NCBI GenBank assembly: GCA_964017145.1
Contig: OZ024840.1
Location: 2,604,001-2,668,000 of the forward strand
Direction: 5' to 3'
DNA from: Agrocybe praecox
Lineage: Eukaryota; Basidiomycota; Agaricomycetes; Agaricales; Agrocybaceae
DNA length: 64,000 nt
Positions 49,159-61,247 of this stretch are shown piece by piece. The notes beneath the pieces are model-generated. The model had not been told where the DNA came from. It worked only from the letters and a program-made list of their open reading frames with translations, and did not search any database. Numbering within the stretch: position 1 is the stretch's first letter; every line of letters starts with the position of its first letter. The translations under genes and the position numbers were made by a program.

Positions 49159-52100
49159 ATGAAGAAAAAGGTCGTCCAGCCGTCTTTCCCTAGTTTGTAC
49201 TTCCGCGATGGTGTTCTCTCTATACCTGGCTACACATTTGAAAAGGTATTTATTCAGTCGATAAGTCATTTATTATTACAAGCACAATTTACATTTTCTT
49301 GAGGCAATTCCGTGGCAAGATACTGGGAGCATGACGATCCTAGCCGAGGGAGATAGTTTGAAGGATGGATCCAATGTGCTGGCTAAGATTGCGCCCGCTC
49401 AGTCGAATGGTTCTATGTGTCTTGAACGAGAGGCTCACATGTATGTCTTCAACTTTCTGCCTCTTATGTCCAGCGTCTGAACGACTTGTCCCTTCCAGAT
49501 TGGGAAGAATGGCTTCTTCATCGGAAGGTTATAGCACCGCCCTTCGCATGATTGACTTTCTCAAAATTCCTCGGGAAAGTGGCGACTGTGTCGTTCTTCT
49601 TCTTGTTCACCCAGGACTCAATCTTTTGGGACGTTACTTGCCCCCATCCAAAGTCAATGACCTTTTGGTCGCAGACATCTCTCGCCCTCGGCCACCCCTC
49701 CACAGTGAATATATGATTGGCCTCGAAGAACCCGACTTATCCGAGGAAATGGAAGCCTTTGATATCATGGACCTCGCGTCTTTTCTAGAGTGCGCCTAAA
49801 TTAAACGTTCTTGCATTACCAGCTGATGCTAATTTTGCTCAGATTTTCAATCCAAGCGACGCATTGCCTTGAAGTTTTACATAAGTGAGTCTTTTATCAT
49901 CGTCAAAGACCCTTTTGCGTATAAGTTTGCATTTAGAGCAGGATTAGTCCACCGTGAAGGTAATTTGGGCGCATAGTTATATTCGTTACTGATGTTTTCT
50001 AGTTCGCGCAAACGCTTTTCATCTAAATTCACATTCTGGGACTGTGCGGTTGGTCCATTTCGGCAATCGCGCCATTTCTTTGGAAAATTTTGGATCACCT
50101 TCTTCTCTCGTTTTGCGTGCATACGAAAAAGCTGAGAAGCTCAAGATAAAGGAAGCACTCTGCTATCTTGCACCCGAGCAGACGGGTAGCATCGAGACCA
50201 TGGCGCAGGATCACAGAACCGATCTTTATTCATTAGGGATTTTGTTCTGGACATTGCTCGTTGGAAGGGGTCAAATGCCTTTTGAAGGTGGCGCACTTGA
50301 GCTCTTACATTCTATTGTTCAGAAGAGGCCTATGCCTGTCCACGAAGTCCGTCGCGATGTTCCGCAGGTTCTTGCGAATATAATTGACAAGGTGCTTATT
50401 TGTCCCATTGCGACATACCTTCTGACATCATAACTCATATATATTTATTTATGTGCATGTCCATAGCTTCTGGCGAAAAATCCCGACCTGCGGTACCAGA
50501 GTGCCTATGGGTTGAAGAAAGACTTGCTGCTATGTCAACAACGACTTTTAACTACAGTGTCTTCCTCCCCGGAAGAGTCCTCTGAGGTATAAACAATAAC
50601 AGCAATGAAAAGGATCAGTGTCTAATATATTTCGGCATAAAGTTGATTCCATCGTTTGAAATTGCGTTGGAAGATCGATTTATAGCGAGTCACACGATTA
50701 ACTCTGTTATCCTCACTATATTAACCATTGCTTTAGGAATTTACTATGCCACTTGCATTGGTATTTCTGTTCCGTGTATGTTCCTCGACTTTCATCATTG
50801 ACCCTTACTGCCAGTTTGGAAGAGAGAAAGAATTAGATTTGATAAGGAACGTCAGTGAGTACAAGTTCTTGTTACCTCACTCACCCATTCTTACCAAGTG
50901 CGTAGTCCACAATGTCTCTACAAGTTTCTCTAGGCATTTCTCTGCAACCAAAGGATATTTCGACTTGTCGACCACTAGCACACAAGGCATGAGTCTCGAT
51001 GATTATCCAGACTCTGTATCATCTCACAGTGATTCCATCTACATGAGTTCAATGGCAGGCACTTCAAGTCCTCGGGTGCATTCTACATTGACATTGGAAT
51101 CAAATGCATACGAACAATCAAATGTCTCTCGCAGCCCTTCTACACAGTCTAAAGATGGTCTGCGCAAGGTCGTTCTGCGAAGCAGGAGCCGAGTGTCACG
51201 TACTCAGGCTGTCATTGTTGTAGGTCCTCCAGGGCAAGTCTGTTTCTTCTCCACTTGATGTGTATGAATAACTGTTCTATAGAATCGGAAAGAGTTCAAT
51301 GATACTAGTAAACCAAGCAAAGTGGAGATGTGAGCGATTAATACATGTGTATATGATAGTAATTAATGACGGTGGTGCCTTGGATCTGTAGCACATGGCC
51401 TTTGGGGTCAAGCAAAATTTCAAAGCGCTGATTCAGCCCCTTTCTCAGCCCTGGTAATCTTTGTTGTTATCTTTATTCATGGAATTTGTAACCAACATTC
51501 AACTTAGCTGGGATGTTTATCGTCAGTCTTACGACAACTTATGGTCTTTCATACAGATCTGCACAGATTTGTAAACGCTTTGCGAGAACGGCTAGGACCC
51601 CAGCTCCAGAACGTCCCGCTCCTCTATCAAGGGACTCCTGAGCTCAAGGATGTTCTGGGCCTTTTTGATATTCACCTGGAAAACCCTCAAGAACCATTAA
51701 ATACCCGAGAACTTCGAGCTAGATTTCAATCTTTGGTTGAAAATGTTTTTACAGTCATTGCAGAAACTAGATTGTTTGCGCTGTTCCTCGACGATTTACA
51801 CGAAGCTGACCAATCGTTAAGCCTTTCACGAAAATTATATCGGTATATCATGCTCACCGTAGTGTTAGGACATTGGATTTGGTCTCCACCTTGGTAAACT
51901 CAAAGAGTCGCATGGTCAGTTTTCCATCAAAATAGATTGCCTCATCGACTAGCGCTTATTATCCTATTATCATCATGATCAGCTTATATTTGCAACGCTG
52001 CGGTCCGATAAAGTGTATGACTGCTAGCCTCATTCTTAGGTTATCATTGGCTTAGTCAAATATTTTCAGAGACATTGTGGAACATGTTAGAAATATGTTC

Positions 52101-55100
52101 AGCAGCCGGTCAAGGAGCACATGGATCAATATGGAACCTCTGTCCTTTGAAGCAATTTCGTTACTGGTGTCAAAGACTTTACATCGAACAACAAACGAAT
52201 GTACAACGCTGTCAGCTTTTGTAACCAAGGCCTCTTCTGGAAATGCATTTTCAGCTCGGAGTGTTTTGACTACTCTTCAACGGCAACATCTCGTGTGTTA
52301 ACTTTCTTTCCACATTTGAACATCTAATAACGTTTTCACAGATCACGTTTGACTGGGAACGTAACCACTGGGTGTATGTTTTCTATTCTATCAGTGATCT
52401 TCCAGGCCTAATGTCGGCTAATGAAACCGTAGTTATGACATGCCCGCTATTGAGGGAAGCTTAGCCGACCAGAAGGTATCCGACCCTACTGATCTCACCT
52501 TTCTGATTACGCGCTTGCGAGAGCTTCCAGAAGAAGCGAGTAAGTATCTCTTATGGGCAGCCTTCTTTGGAGAGACGTGAGTGTTAATAATTATATGGCT
52601 GTGCTGTACTAAGATATGTATTCAGCTTCAAGGTTACAGAAGTCGCCCTAATGATGGACTGGGAAGACTCTAATGAGCACCACGGCCCCGACAATGATAT
52701 AGATGATATGTGGAACCTCCATAAAGCCGTCACTAACCTTCGTGAAACAGGGAGTGGAAACAGTCATAAATCTATGCGTGGCCTTCAGCTAGCATTGACC
52801 GAAGGTTGGCTAATCACCCGAGCAAGAGATATGTGCAGCTTTGCCCATGACAGGTATAGACAAGCTGCTCAAGCAGAGGTGGAGAATCTGTCTTCAGACG
52901 CGATCTCGAGAATGTCATTCAGAGTGCGATCTAAAAAATACTATTATCTGATTTCGACTCATGAAAGGATCCATAGATTATTTTAATGATGCTTCATGAA
53001 ACTCCCATTGACGTATATCGGATCGCCGAGCATGCCAAAAGGTTCTTCGTATCCATCTTCCACTTGATTTTGTTACTCGCAACTTATCTTTTAATTTAGA
53101 TGTCTCAAATTGCTTCATGATCATCCTAAACGCGACGAACTCTTAGATGTTTTGATTGATGCAGGGGAATCCGCTTGGGCCCGAGGTGCTCACGAAGTAA
53201 TTTCGTTTTGTATGTGTTTTGTTTCATCTCTGACACGATTACACAGCTTGCAATCCAATCTTTTATTAGTGCCCGAAAGTTGCTGAGGCAAAATGCATGG
53301 GTACAAAATCCAATCAGAACATTCAAACTACTCTCGCGCCTCGCTGCGTAAGTACTAAATCTCTTATGAGTAATCTTGGGCATTGATTAAACTGAACGTC
53401 TTAGGTTACATACTTGGAAGGGTACCCGTTTTATTTATACTTGCATCTTTTCTACTGGCGTAACCTTCGTCATATTTAGGAGAACTCGATACTTCAGATA
53501 CGATCCTAACTGAATGCCTGGTTCACTCCAAACAACCTGAAGATAAAGGCAATATTCTTCGTCTTCGGTCGCGTAACCATTGGCTCAGACAAAACTTCGT
53601 CGAGGCGTTGAATGACACCTTGCTGGCCATCAAAGTGCTCGGTATAGATATTGAATTGTCGCCGACGCGTCGACAAGCGGATAAAATGTTTGAGGAAGTC
53701 AAGAATGAAATTCTTGCTGTGGGATTCGATGAGATACTTATGATTCCGAGAACCACCGATGCACGTACAGAGTTGGCTGTCGGTTTATTGAATGATGCAG
53801 GTGCGTCCAACGCTCGCTCCAAGTCAATCATTTTTCTAAAGTTTGTTCATAAGGAATAAACGCATATTGGAGCCCCTGTCCGTATTTGTTTGCAGATATT
53901 ATTGGACTGACGGTAGATTCCCTTTCTAAATTTGTTCTCATAAGATCACTAATGTGCCCTTCCAAGACCGTGAAGTTAGCTCTACGGTGAGAAGAGTTTT
54001 AATCCTTTAAGATCAAGGGATGTCACTAAAATGGCTAGTTCCGGAATGTCCCCTGGAACGGCTTTGGGATTTTTCTGGGCGTTAGGTGGTGTGTTCAATT
54101 TCATATATTTTTACCATCCGTGCGCTGGCCTGATTTTACTAGCATCTGCAGAAAGAAGAGAATTGTACAGATTTTCTTCTGATTTGGCCAAGTTAGCTTT
54201 GCGCATAGCGGAACGTTATGGTAGCTCTGGCGAGAAATGGTAGGACGGAGTTCTTCTTTCCGAATGTGCGGTGTATTGATCAAGTTAGCCGAGCACGAGT
54301 CCTATTTTGCTCCATGGTATCGGGTTTCGACAATGTCCACATACGCGCAAATTTACCTCGGTTGGAACAAGCTGTCAAATATGGACATAGTGCAGGTGAT
54401 AGGTCAGTATGTAAGGATGATTTCGGTGAACTATGCCGTGTTAATTAAACTTTCACCAGGATATATACTAGCTATGCCAGCATCCATTCCATCATTACAA
54501 AATTTTACGTTTCCGAACATCGTAAGAAATCATTTTCAATTATTATACGTTCTTTTTTTAAAACCCCTTTCACAGTCGGAGAGCTTGTAGTGGCTGCAGA
54601 AGAGGTGGGTGCTGCCTACAAGGATGTGTAATCGTGCCTAATGTACACCAGTGTGTAAGTGATGTCAAGTTGTTGACACCCGCAGGAGAACATCTCGTCC
54701 TGGCCACCGGTAAATTCCCCGACTTCGTGAACCATCATGGATTGCTGATTTTTTTTAGCCATACTTAATTGTATCCGTGTACTTGGAGGGTACACACATA
54801 CAGACTCGGCCGCTACAATTTTCGACACGGATGGTTTCGTGGAGAATAAATATCTCGAAAGCATTCACCAAACTTCAGGGAATATTTCTTTGTGTCTTAA
54901 CTGGTAAGGAGAGGGTTTTTCACGAATTTTTGACTGCACTCAATTACTTAAATGCCTTGAAGGTACGAATCGTTCAAGGTGATTTCGTACTATGGAATCT
55001 TTACCAATCAGTGATTTATGAATTGCGTTGTCCTAGGTTGTTAGTTATTTCTGCGTCGGTCACGTGAAAGAGGCTGCTGCATGTGGATTCAATGTATATC

Positions 55101-58100
55101 GAACCAGAGACACACATCCTAAGTAAGTCTCCTTACTCCTGAGAAGCTTTCATTACCCAGACAGCGCAATTATAGCCATAGGCACATTCGCTACGCTCTA
55201 TTTTACCACAGTCTTTCCCTCATTGCTTGCATAAGGAATGGTTTCGTGACAGGAACACAGCGATCTGCTTACCTTACACAAATCAGAGACAATCAAGCCT
55301 ACATAAGAAAGTGAGTGCAGATTTTACTGGATGGTATTCAAAGTCTAATTACGTTCGAAGATGGTTATCCTCAAGTCCAGTCAATGTTAGTACTTGGATC
55401 GCACTTGTGGCAAGTATTTTCCCGCCTGAATACTTGGATTCTAAATAGAGGGATGTGTTAGGATGCCGATTTGGCCGCTTTGCTGTGCTCTCCCGATGCA
55501 TTCCGACTGTATGACATTGCTGTAAAGTACGCATCTATGGTCATCCACCACGTTGGAGTACTTAAGAAGGTTGATCTAGACTTGCCGTTGATAATGACTG
55601 GTTAGCAGAAGAAGGATGGTGTTTATATTTGGTAATTATCCCTACAACATCGAAAGTCACGTCTCTGATTTTCCAAAAGCAAGGTTCGCATTTCGTGAGC
55701 TGTGGGGTAGAAGGACTGGGCAGTGAGCTGCAGAGGCGCGGGATATCCAGACATGCTCAGTGGGGTGCGCAGGGCATTGTGTGGGTTAAGTTTCGTCACG
55801 AACTCGTTAAAGTAGCAACTGACACTCGCATAGTAATCATCTCACTCTAGCGTCTGGTGCGCGCTCGCAGTATCCGTTGAAAAGACCCATATTTTCATCC
55901 GACGCGGCGGTCCAAACCGACGCAGCATCTCATCATTTGGATATTTCTTCTTCATACAGTATCACTGGTAGAGTAAATGGCCACGATGATCAGGAATCTA
56001 CCCTGAGCGCTGCCGACCTCGCATCGATTCTTAAGTGGAGTAAAGACATCTCGAGCGACATTAATCTTTCTTCAGGTATCCTACTATTTGGGAAACATTG
56101 ACCACGTTTTCTTACGAACATCACATAGCATTACAGCGATTGACAGAGATTGCCACAGGTATGTAGATCTTATGGTCCGGAAGAAATCCGATAACAGGAA
56201 GAATGTAGAGACATCTGGTTCTCAGAATACATGCGGTGAGTTCCGGTGCAGTCTTGAAAAAGCGCACTGCCTTTATTCCGTCTGACATGGTTTTTGAAGT
56301 GGTCATCGCCCGGGAGGCGGGTGATTACACTGTCGCGACTAGCATGGTACATCCTAATCTATGTCAGGTTCACGAGTAAGTGTTTATATACTTAGCATCT
56401 CTATGCCCGTGTCTCATCAAGCATGCAGAAATCCGAAGCCCATCCGAAACATCGCCGATCCTCTTCAGAAAGCAATAATACAGCATAGTCAGTATCTTTC
56501 TCAGTGTTATGTCGTACATCTTAGGGACATTTTACAGCACTCAATTCGAAGGAAAGAGTCTTCTACGACGATGCATCGTCGGATTCTCGGTTTTCATCAG
56601 AAGCTGGACAAACGCCCAATCGCTCTGTCATTTGTTTACCCATCTTCAGCAATCGTGGTCAAACATTTGGAGCAGTTTATTTTGCCTCAAGATACCCCTT
56701 TTCTCAAAATATCGTAACTATTCTTACGCTTCTATGCCAACAGGCTAGCATTAGCATCGCAAATGCATTGCTGTTCAGATCAGTACAGGCTGGCACGCGA
56801 GAGAACTTGAAAATGATAGCTGCACAACGAGAAGCATTGGAAGCTGCCAGGAAAAGTCGCGAAGATGCCTTAAAGGCAACCAAAGTCTGTCACCATATGT
56901 GCCAAGCTTTCAATATTATTTGTTGAACGACTTTTTTTTGCAGATCAAGAGCAATTTTCTGGCATCCATGAGTCACGAACTACGAACGCCATTTAGGTAG
57001 TATCTCACCAAAGGTTCCCTTCCACTTTACGCTCAAATAATATGCAGTTCTTTTTACGGGTTACTTGATCTTCTGAGCGGCACAGAACTCAATCCAGGAC
57101 AGAGCGAAATAGGTACCTTTTTAATCTCTAAATCTCGTTCAAACTAATGACCTTCGTTGCAGTTCGGACTGCCAAACAATCTTGCGAACTATTGTTGAAA
57201 ATCATAGACTCTATCCTTGACTACAGTAAATTAGAGGCATTAGGTATGTCTTCATCAAATTTAAATTGAAAAATATGAAACCTATGAGCTTTAGCGGTCA
57301 AATTGGAACCAAGTGGATTTCTGGTCGAAGTATGTTGTTCTATTGATTCACCTATTTTCAGTGACCGAAATTTGGCTCCTGTAGAACATAATTGCTGTGA
57401 GTTGTCTTCTTGTATTTCAACCTTCGCCATGTTGATCTATGAAATAAAGGACTGCATGGAACTTCTGCTTCCTATGGCAGCTAAAAAACTTGACCTTTCC
57501 TTCAACATCGATGCAGCAGTTCCTCCATGTAAGATTTCTCTTAATGTGGGAATAATGTCTAAACTGCACTAGGGGTCTACGCCGACTATGCCCGAATCCG
57601 TCAAGGTGAAATCTACGTTCAACACAAAGCCGTCATTATTTGACCTATATCTATTTCAGTTCTCATGAATTTAATTGGCAATGCTGTCAAGTTTACCGCA
57701 AACGGTTCTGTACGGGTCATATGTTATGTCGATAACAGCATGAATCTCCCAACCAACGAAGTGAACTTGAAGTTCGAGATACAGTATGTTCCACGAATAT
57801 TCGAACAAGCGACAATTGCGTATACTAACCTTGGAACAGTGACACTGGGATTGGCCTATCTGCCAGTGATGTTGACCTGCTGTTTGTGCCATTCCAACAA
57901 GCTGACGTAGGGCACATTTTCCTTTCACGCATATTTATGTGTGATATACCTAACTTTCTTCTCAGAATTCATCAACGCGACGATTTGGTGGAACAGGATT
58001 GGGATTGTCGATTTCGCGCCAACTAGTGAAGTTAATGGGAGGCGCAATTGGAGTGACCTCAGAGCCTGATCATGGGTCCAAGTTTTGGTTCACTATTCCA

Positions 58101-59361
58101 GTTAAGATACACAGTGCAGAGGATTCAAACCGGGTAACGCTTTTTCCTTTTTGATGCAGTGAAAATTTCTGAAACACCAAAACAGTATATTGAAGACATT
58201 GAGAAAACCCGCCAAATTCTTACCAATCCACGACCCTTGAACATTCTTGTTTGTTCTCACTCCGATGCTACGCTATCCCTTCTTCGAACCATGTTATCTG
58301 GGTTCGCTGTGAGGACGGTGGAAAGCCTCGACGAGGCACAGGAATTCCTCCACTCTTATCCCAGCTTCAATGTGGCGGTAGACTTTGTGATTCTCGACGA
58401 TCAATCGGAAGCTCATGCTGACGACCTCGCGCGATACTTACATTCCATGGGCCTGCAAGCATTCGCGGAGACCAAGGTCATTCACTTGTACACACCGACA
58501 ACAAGTAGTTCTGGGAACGCACTCTTCGCGAATAGTACAATTCCCGGTGTTATAAAAATGACAAAACCTCCTCGACAAGCCCGTTTACTACAACTGTTAG
58601 CCAGCTTAAAGAATCTACCCTATCCATCGATACATCACCCTTCATCTGATGTCTCAAAAGCGATGGAAGACGTCACCAACGCTCAGAGAACTTTATACGG
58701 AAACGTATTGATAGCAGAAGGTGTGTGACTTGACTTGTCCTGTCCTTAATTTTCTTCGTGCCACTCTCATCTTGTGGAAATAGATAATTTGGTAGCTCAA
58801 AACCTCCTTGTGAAACAACTTCAACGGTACCACCTTTCTGTCGTGTCCACAAGTAACGGGGAAGAAGCAATTGCAGGTTAAAATTTTGTCTTGCTTGATG
58901 TATGCTATGACGCTGAATTCAACCAGAATGGGAAGCACGTCCACCCGGGTATTTTAGCGTTGCATTGTTTGATCATCGTGAGTGGCGAGGACCTTCTCCA
59001 AAAACTGAATTGACTATTTGCATAAGATATGCCTGTCTGCGACGGAGTAGAAGCTGCGAAACGGCTTCGTCATTTAGAGCAAAAGAAAAGTGTCCCAGTT
59101 ATTCTTCCTAGTGCGCCATTTTCGTGGACTATTTTGTTTTCGCTTTCTAATCATGTCTTACAGTTGTTGCTTTGAGTGCCGATTGTCAGGAATCCACCAA
59201 ACAACTTTGCTTAAATGCAGGGATGAATGCCTTTTTCAGCAAACCATTGAAAAAAAGTGAGTGAAGTTTTTTGATGGGACGTAAAGTAACTTGATAAGAT
59301 TTGGATAGGTGACTTGGCGTCATTGTTGTCAATGACGATGTTCAGTCAGACGGGTACATGA
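49159..59361 (+). CDS. Hybrid histidine kinase: pseudokinase, ATPase, GAF, HisKA, HATPase, receiver
   Basis: Large sensor kinase of the group X type (Chk1/Mak2-Mak3-like), roughly 2,200-2,300 residues and about 60 introns by my reading. The start at 49159 gives [20 protein letters not shown]. The N-terminal kinase-like domain has HREVRANAF where kinases carry HRDxxxxN, and VHFGN in place of DFG, so it is probably catalytically dead. Next is a STAND/AAA-like ATPase with Walker A GPPGIGKSS and [16 protein letters not shown] long helical region follows, then a GAF domain around 56540-56800 ([20 protein letters not shown]). HisKA has [14 protein letters not shown] with the phospho-His; HATPase has [19 protein letters not shown] and [10 protein letters not shown] degenerate receiver-like segment precedes a true receiver with AEDN, ALFDHHMPVCDG, ALSAD and FFSKPLKKS. 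The stop is at 59359-59361. Confidence 0.9.
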
Positions 59362-59536
59362 TTTTCAACGAACCCAGTGGAAACAAATCTTCCATAGAGC
59401 ATCTGGCAAATATCGAAGGATCTACGGCAAGAATGCGACAACTAATTCATTATTTCCATAACTTATACGAACAAGAGACGAGTAAAATACAAGTGAAATA
59501 TTACACGGTACACGAAAAGCGGGAAATTGGATCGTT

Positions 59537-61078
59537 TCATTGACGTCCACCATAATTGTGGGGAGGCGGGTATTGTGTGTTGCCATATTGTCCTTGTCCT
59601 TGTCCTTGTGCTTGAGCTTGAGCTAGGGCATGCGCACGGGCTTGTGCTGCATGAGCCGCATTCATAGGGTCTTGATGGACAGCCTGCGGATGTTGATTGT
59701 ACATTTGGATAGGCTGGCGGGAATATTGGGGTGGAAGATGTTGGACATGAGTTTGTTGTTGTTGTTGTTGGTGATATTGCGGAGCTTGATGGCCATGCGG
59801 ATGAGGAAAGTTGAAGGACGGAGGTGGCATTGACCCAGGGGAGGTATTGAGTCCAAATGGTGTAGGCGCAACTGCGTTCGTGAAATAGGGATGGGAAAGC
59901 GCTTCTGCTGCCGATATCCGCTCAGCGGGGTCAAATTTAAGAAGTCTCTCGAGTAGATCGATAGCTGGAAAAATGTGTAAACAATTGACGACAATTTCAG
60001 GGGAAAGTATACCTTGTGGAGATGCCTTAGGTAAAACTTGCTGGAATGGCATTTTTGCATATCTAGGGAACTGTTTGATTTGAAGCTCCGGCTGTTGCGC
60101 AGATGACTTGAGCAATGGGCGCAAAAAAATGCTGAACAGATACCGTACCGTTTCTTTAAATATTTTTTGGAACTGGGCTTCAGACGGTGTTCCAATAATT
60201 CGCATGATATGCAAAAGTTGATCTTGATTGTCACGTCCTCTGAATAAAGGCGATCCAGAGATCATTTCTGCAAAAATACAGCCACATGACCAGACGTCGA
60301 TAGAGGTGCTATATGTACGTGATCCAAGAAGGACGTCTGGTGCTCGATACCACAAAGTGACGACCTTGTTAGCAATACAGAGATGATAAGCGTTTTATTA
60401 TGATCTGGGATCTCCAAACGATTTACCTCGTTTGAAAAAGTGTTGACAGGGACACCAAAAGCCCTTGCCAATCCAAAGTCTCCCAGTTTGAGTTCTCCTT
60501 TACGGTTGATGAGCAAATTCTGCGGTTTCAGATCGCGATGTAACACCTGGTTTTCGTGGCAAAATGCGGTTCCCTTGAGAAGTTGGTACATGAAGCTGCG
60601 GACGGTATTTGGGTCAAGTGCCCCTCGATCTCCGTGCTGGTCCATGTACTTCTTCAAGTCTTGCTCGCAAAACTCAAAAATAAGAACTAGTTTTGTTTCG
60701 GTGTGTATCACGTCATGGAGGCGGACGATGTTGACATGCTTAAGTTCTTTCATCAACGAAATTTCACGAATAGCTGTTGACGGTGTCCCTTCTTCTGCGT
60801 CGAGATGTATTTCCTTTAAAGCGACGATTTCGTTCGTGGTCCTCGAGCGTCCCTAGTCATCTGTTGTAGTAAGTATATTGTATCACAAAGAACTTCCCTA
60901 CCTTGAAGACAGTCGCATAAGTCCCTTCTCCTATAGCATTGTCGATAATCGTGAATCTTAGATGTACGGCGGGTTTGTTTGATTCGTAACGTACCAAGCT
61001 TTTCCAACTGCGTGAAAGAGGGATTTGAACAATAATAAAAGAATAATAAAACACAAGAGTTACCTGGATATAATTCAT
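59537..61078 (-). CDS. PHO85: Cyclin-dependent kinase Pho85
   Basis: Multi-cyclin CDK controlling phosphate, glycogen, cell-cycle and stress responses. The start at 61078 gives MNYIQ, then through two introns [14 protein letters not shown]. Kinase landmarks are VALKEIH, the cyclin-binding helix [42 protein letters not shown] and [19 protein letters not shown] with the downstream [14 protein letters not shown] is Pho85-like. The yeast protein ends soon after the kinase fold; here a further Pro/His/Gln/Ala-rich tail of about 120 residues follows HPYFTN, with six consecutive Gln and Ala-Gln/Gly-Gln repeats, ending HNYGGRQ. It converges with the histidine kinase, leaving 175 bp between stops, and diverges from UTP5 across 169 bp. 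Confidence 0.94.
59591..59622. repeat. Hexamer repeat encoding Ala-Gln/Gly-Gln
   Basis: Consecutive imperfect 6-bp units (tccttg, then tgcttg and agcttg) lie in the 3' end of PHO85 and encode an [16 protein letters not shown] run on the minus strand. It is a coding microsatellite and may be polymorphic. Confidence 0.6.
59753..59770. repeat. Trinucleotide repeat (TTG)6, polyglutamine
   Basis: Six perfect TTG units on the plus strand, read as CAA by PHO85 on the minus strand, encode six consecutive glutamines in the C-terminal tail. Confidence 0.8.
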
Positions 61079-61247
61079 GGCGAGGTATTGTATGGGTATA
61101 GTGTCAAGAAGCAAGAGTGAGTCGGTACCGGCCTGACTTGTTAAACCTCGGACGGCCGGGTAGATAAGATAAGATAAAAATCATGTGATGATGTATTTTA
61201 TTGAGTGCAAGTAAATTTAAAACCACAGTCACTTGTTCTTTTTTTCT
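61079..61247. promoter_or_regulatory. Divergent promoter region, PHO85 and UTP5
   Basis: 169 bp separates the two start codons. Part of it is the short repetitive gataagataagataaaa near 61164-61180, a run of GATA motifs, of the kind bound by GATA factors in fungi. That such factors act here is inference. Confidence 0.45.

Noticed and set aside
54140..54600. Apparent frameshifts suggesting the histidine kinase is a pseudogene
   Set aside because: Careful choice of acceptors (for example caagttag before CCGAGCACG) restores a continuous family-like sequence, so the frame is intact.
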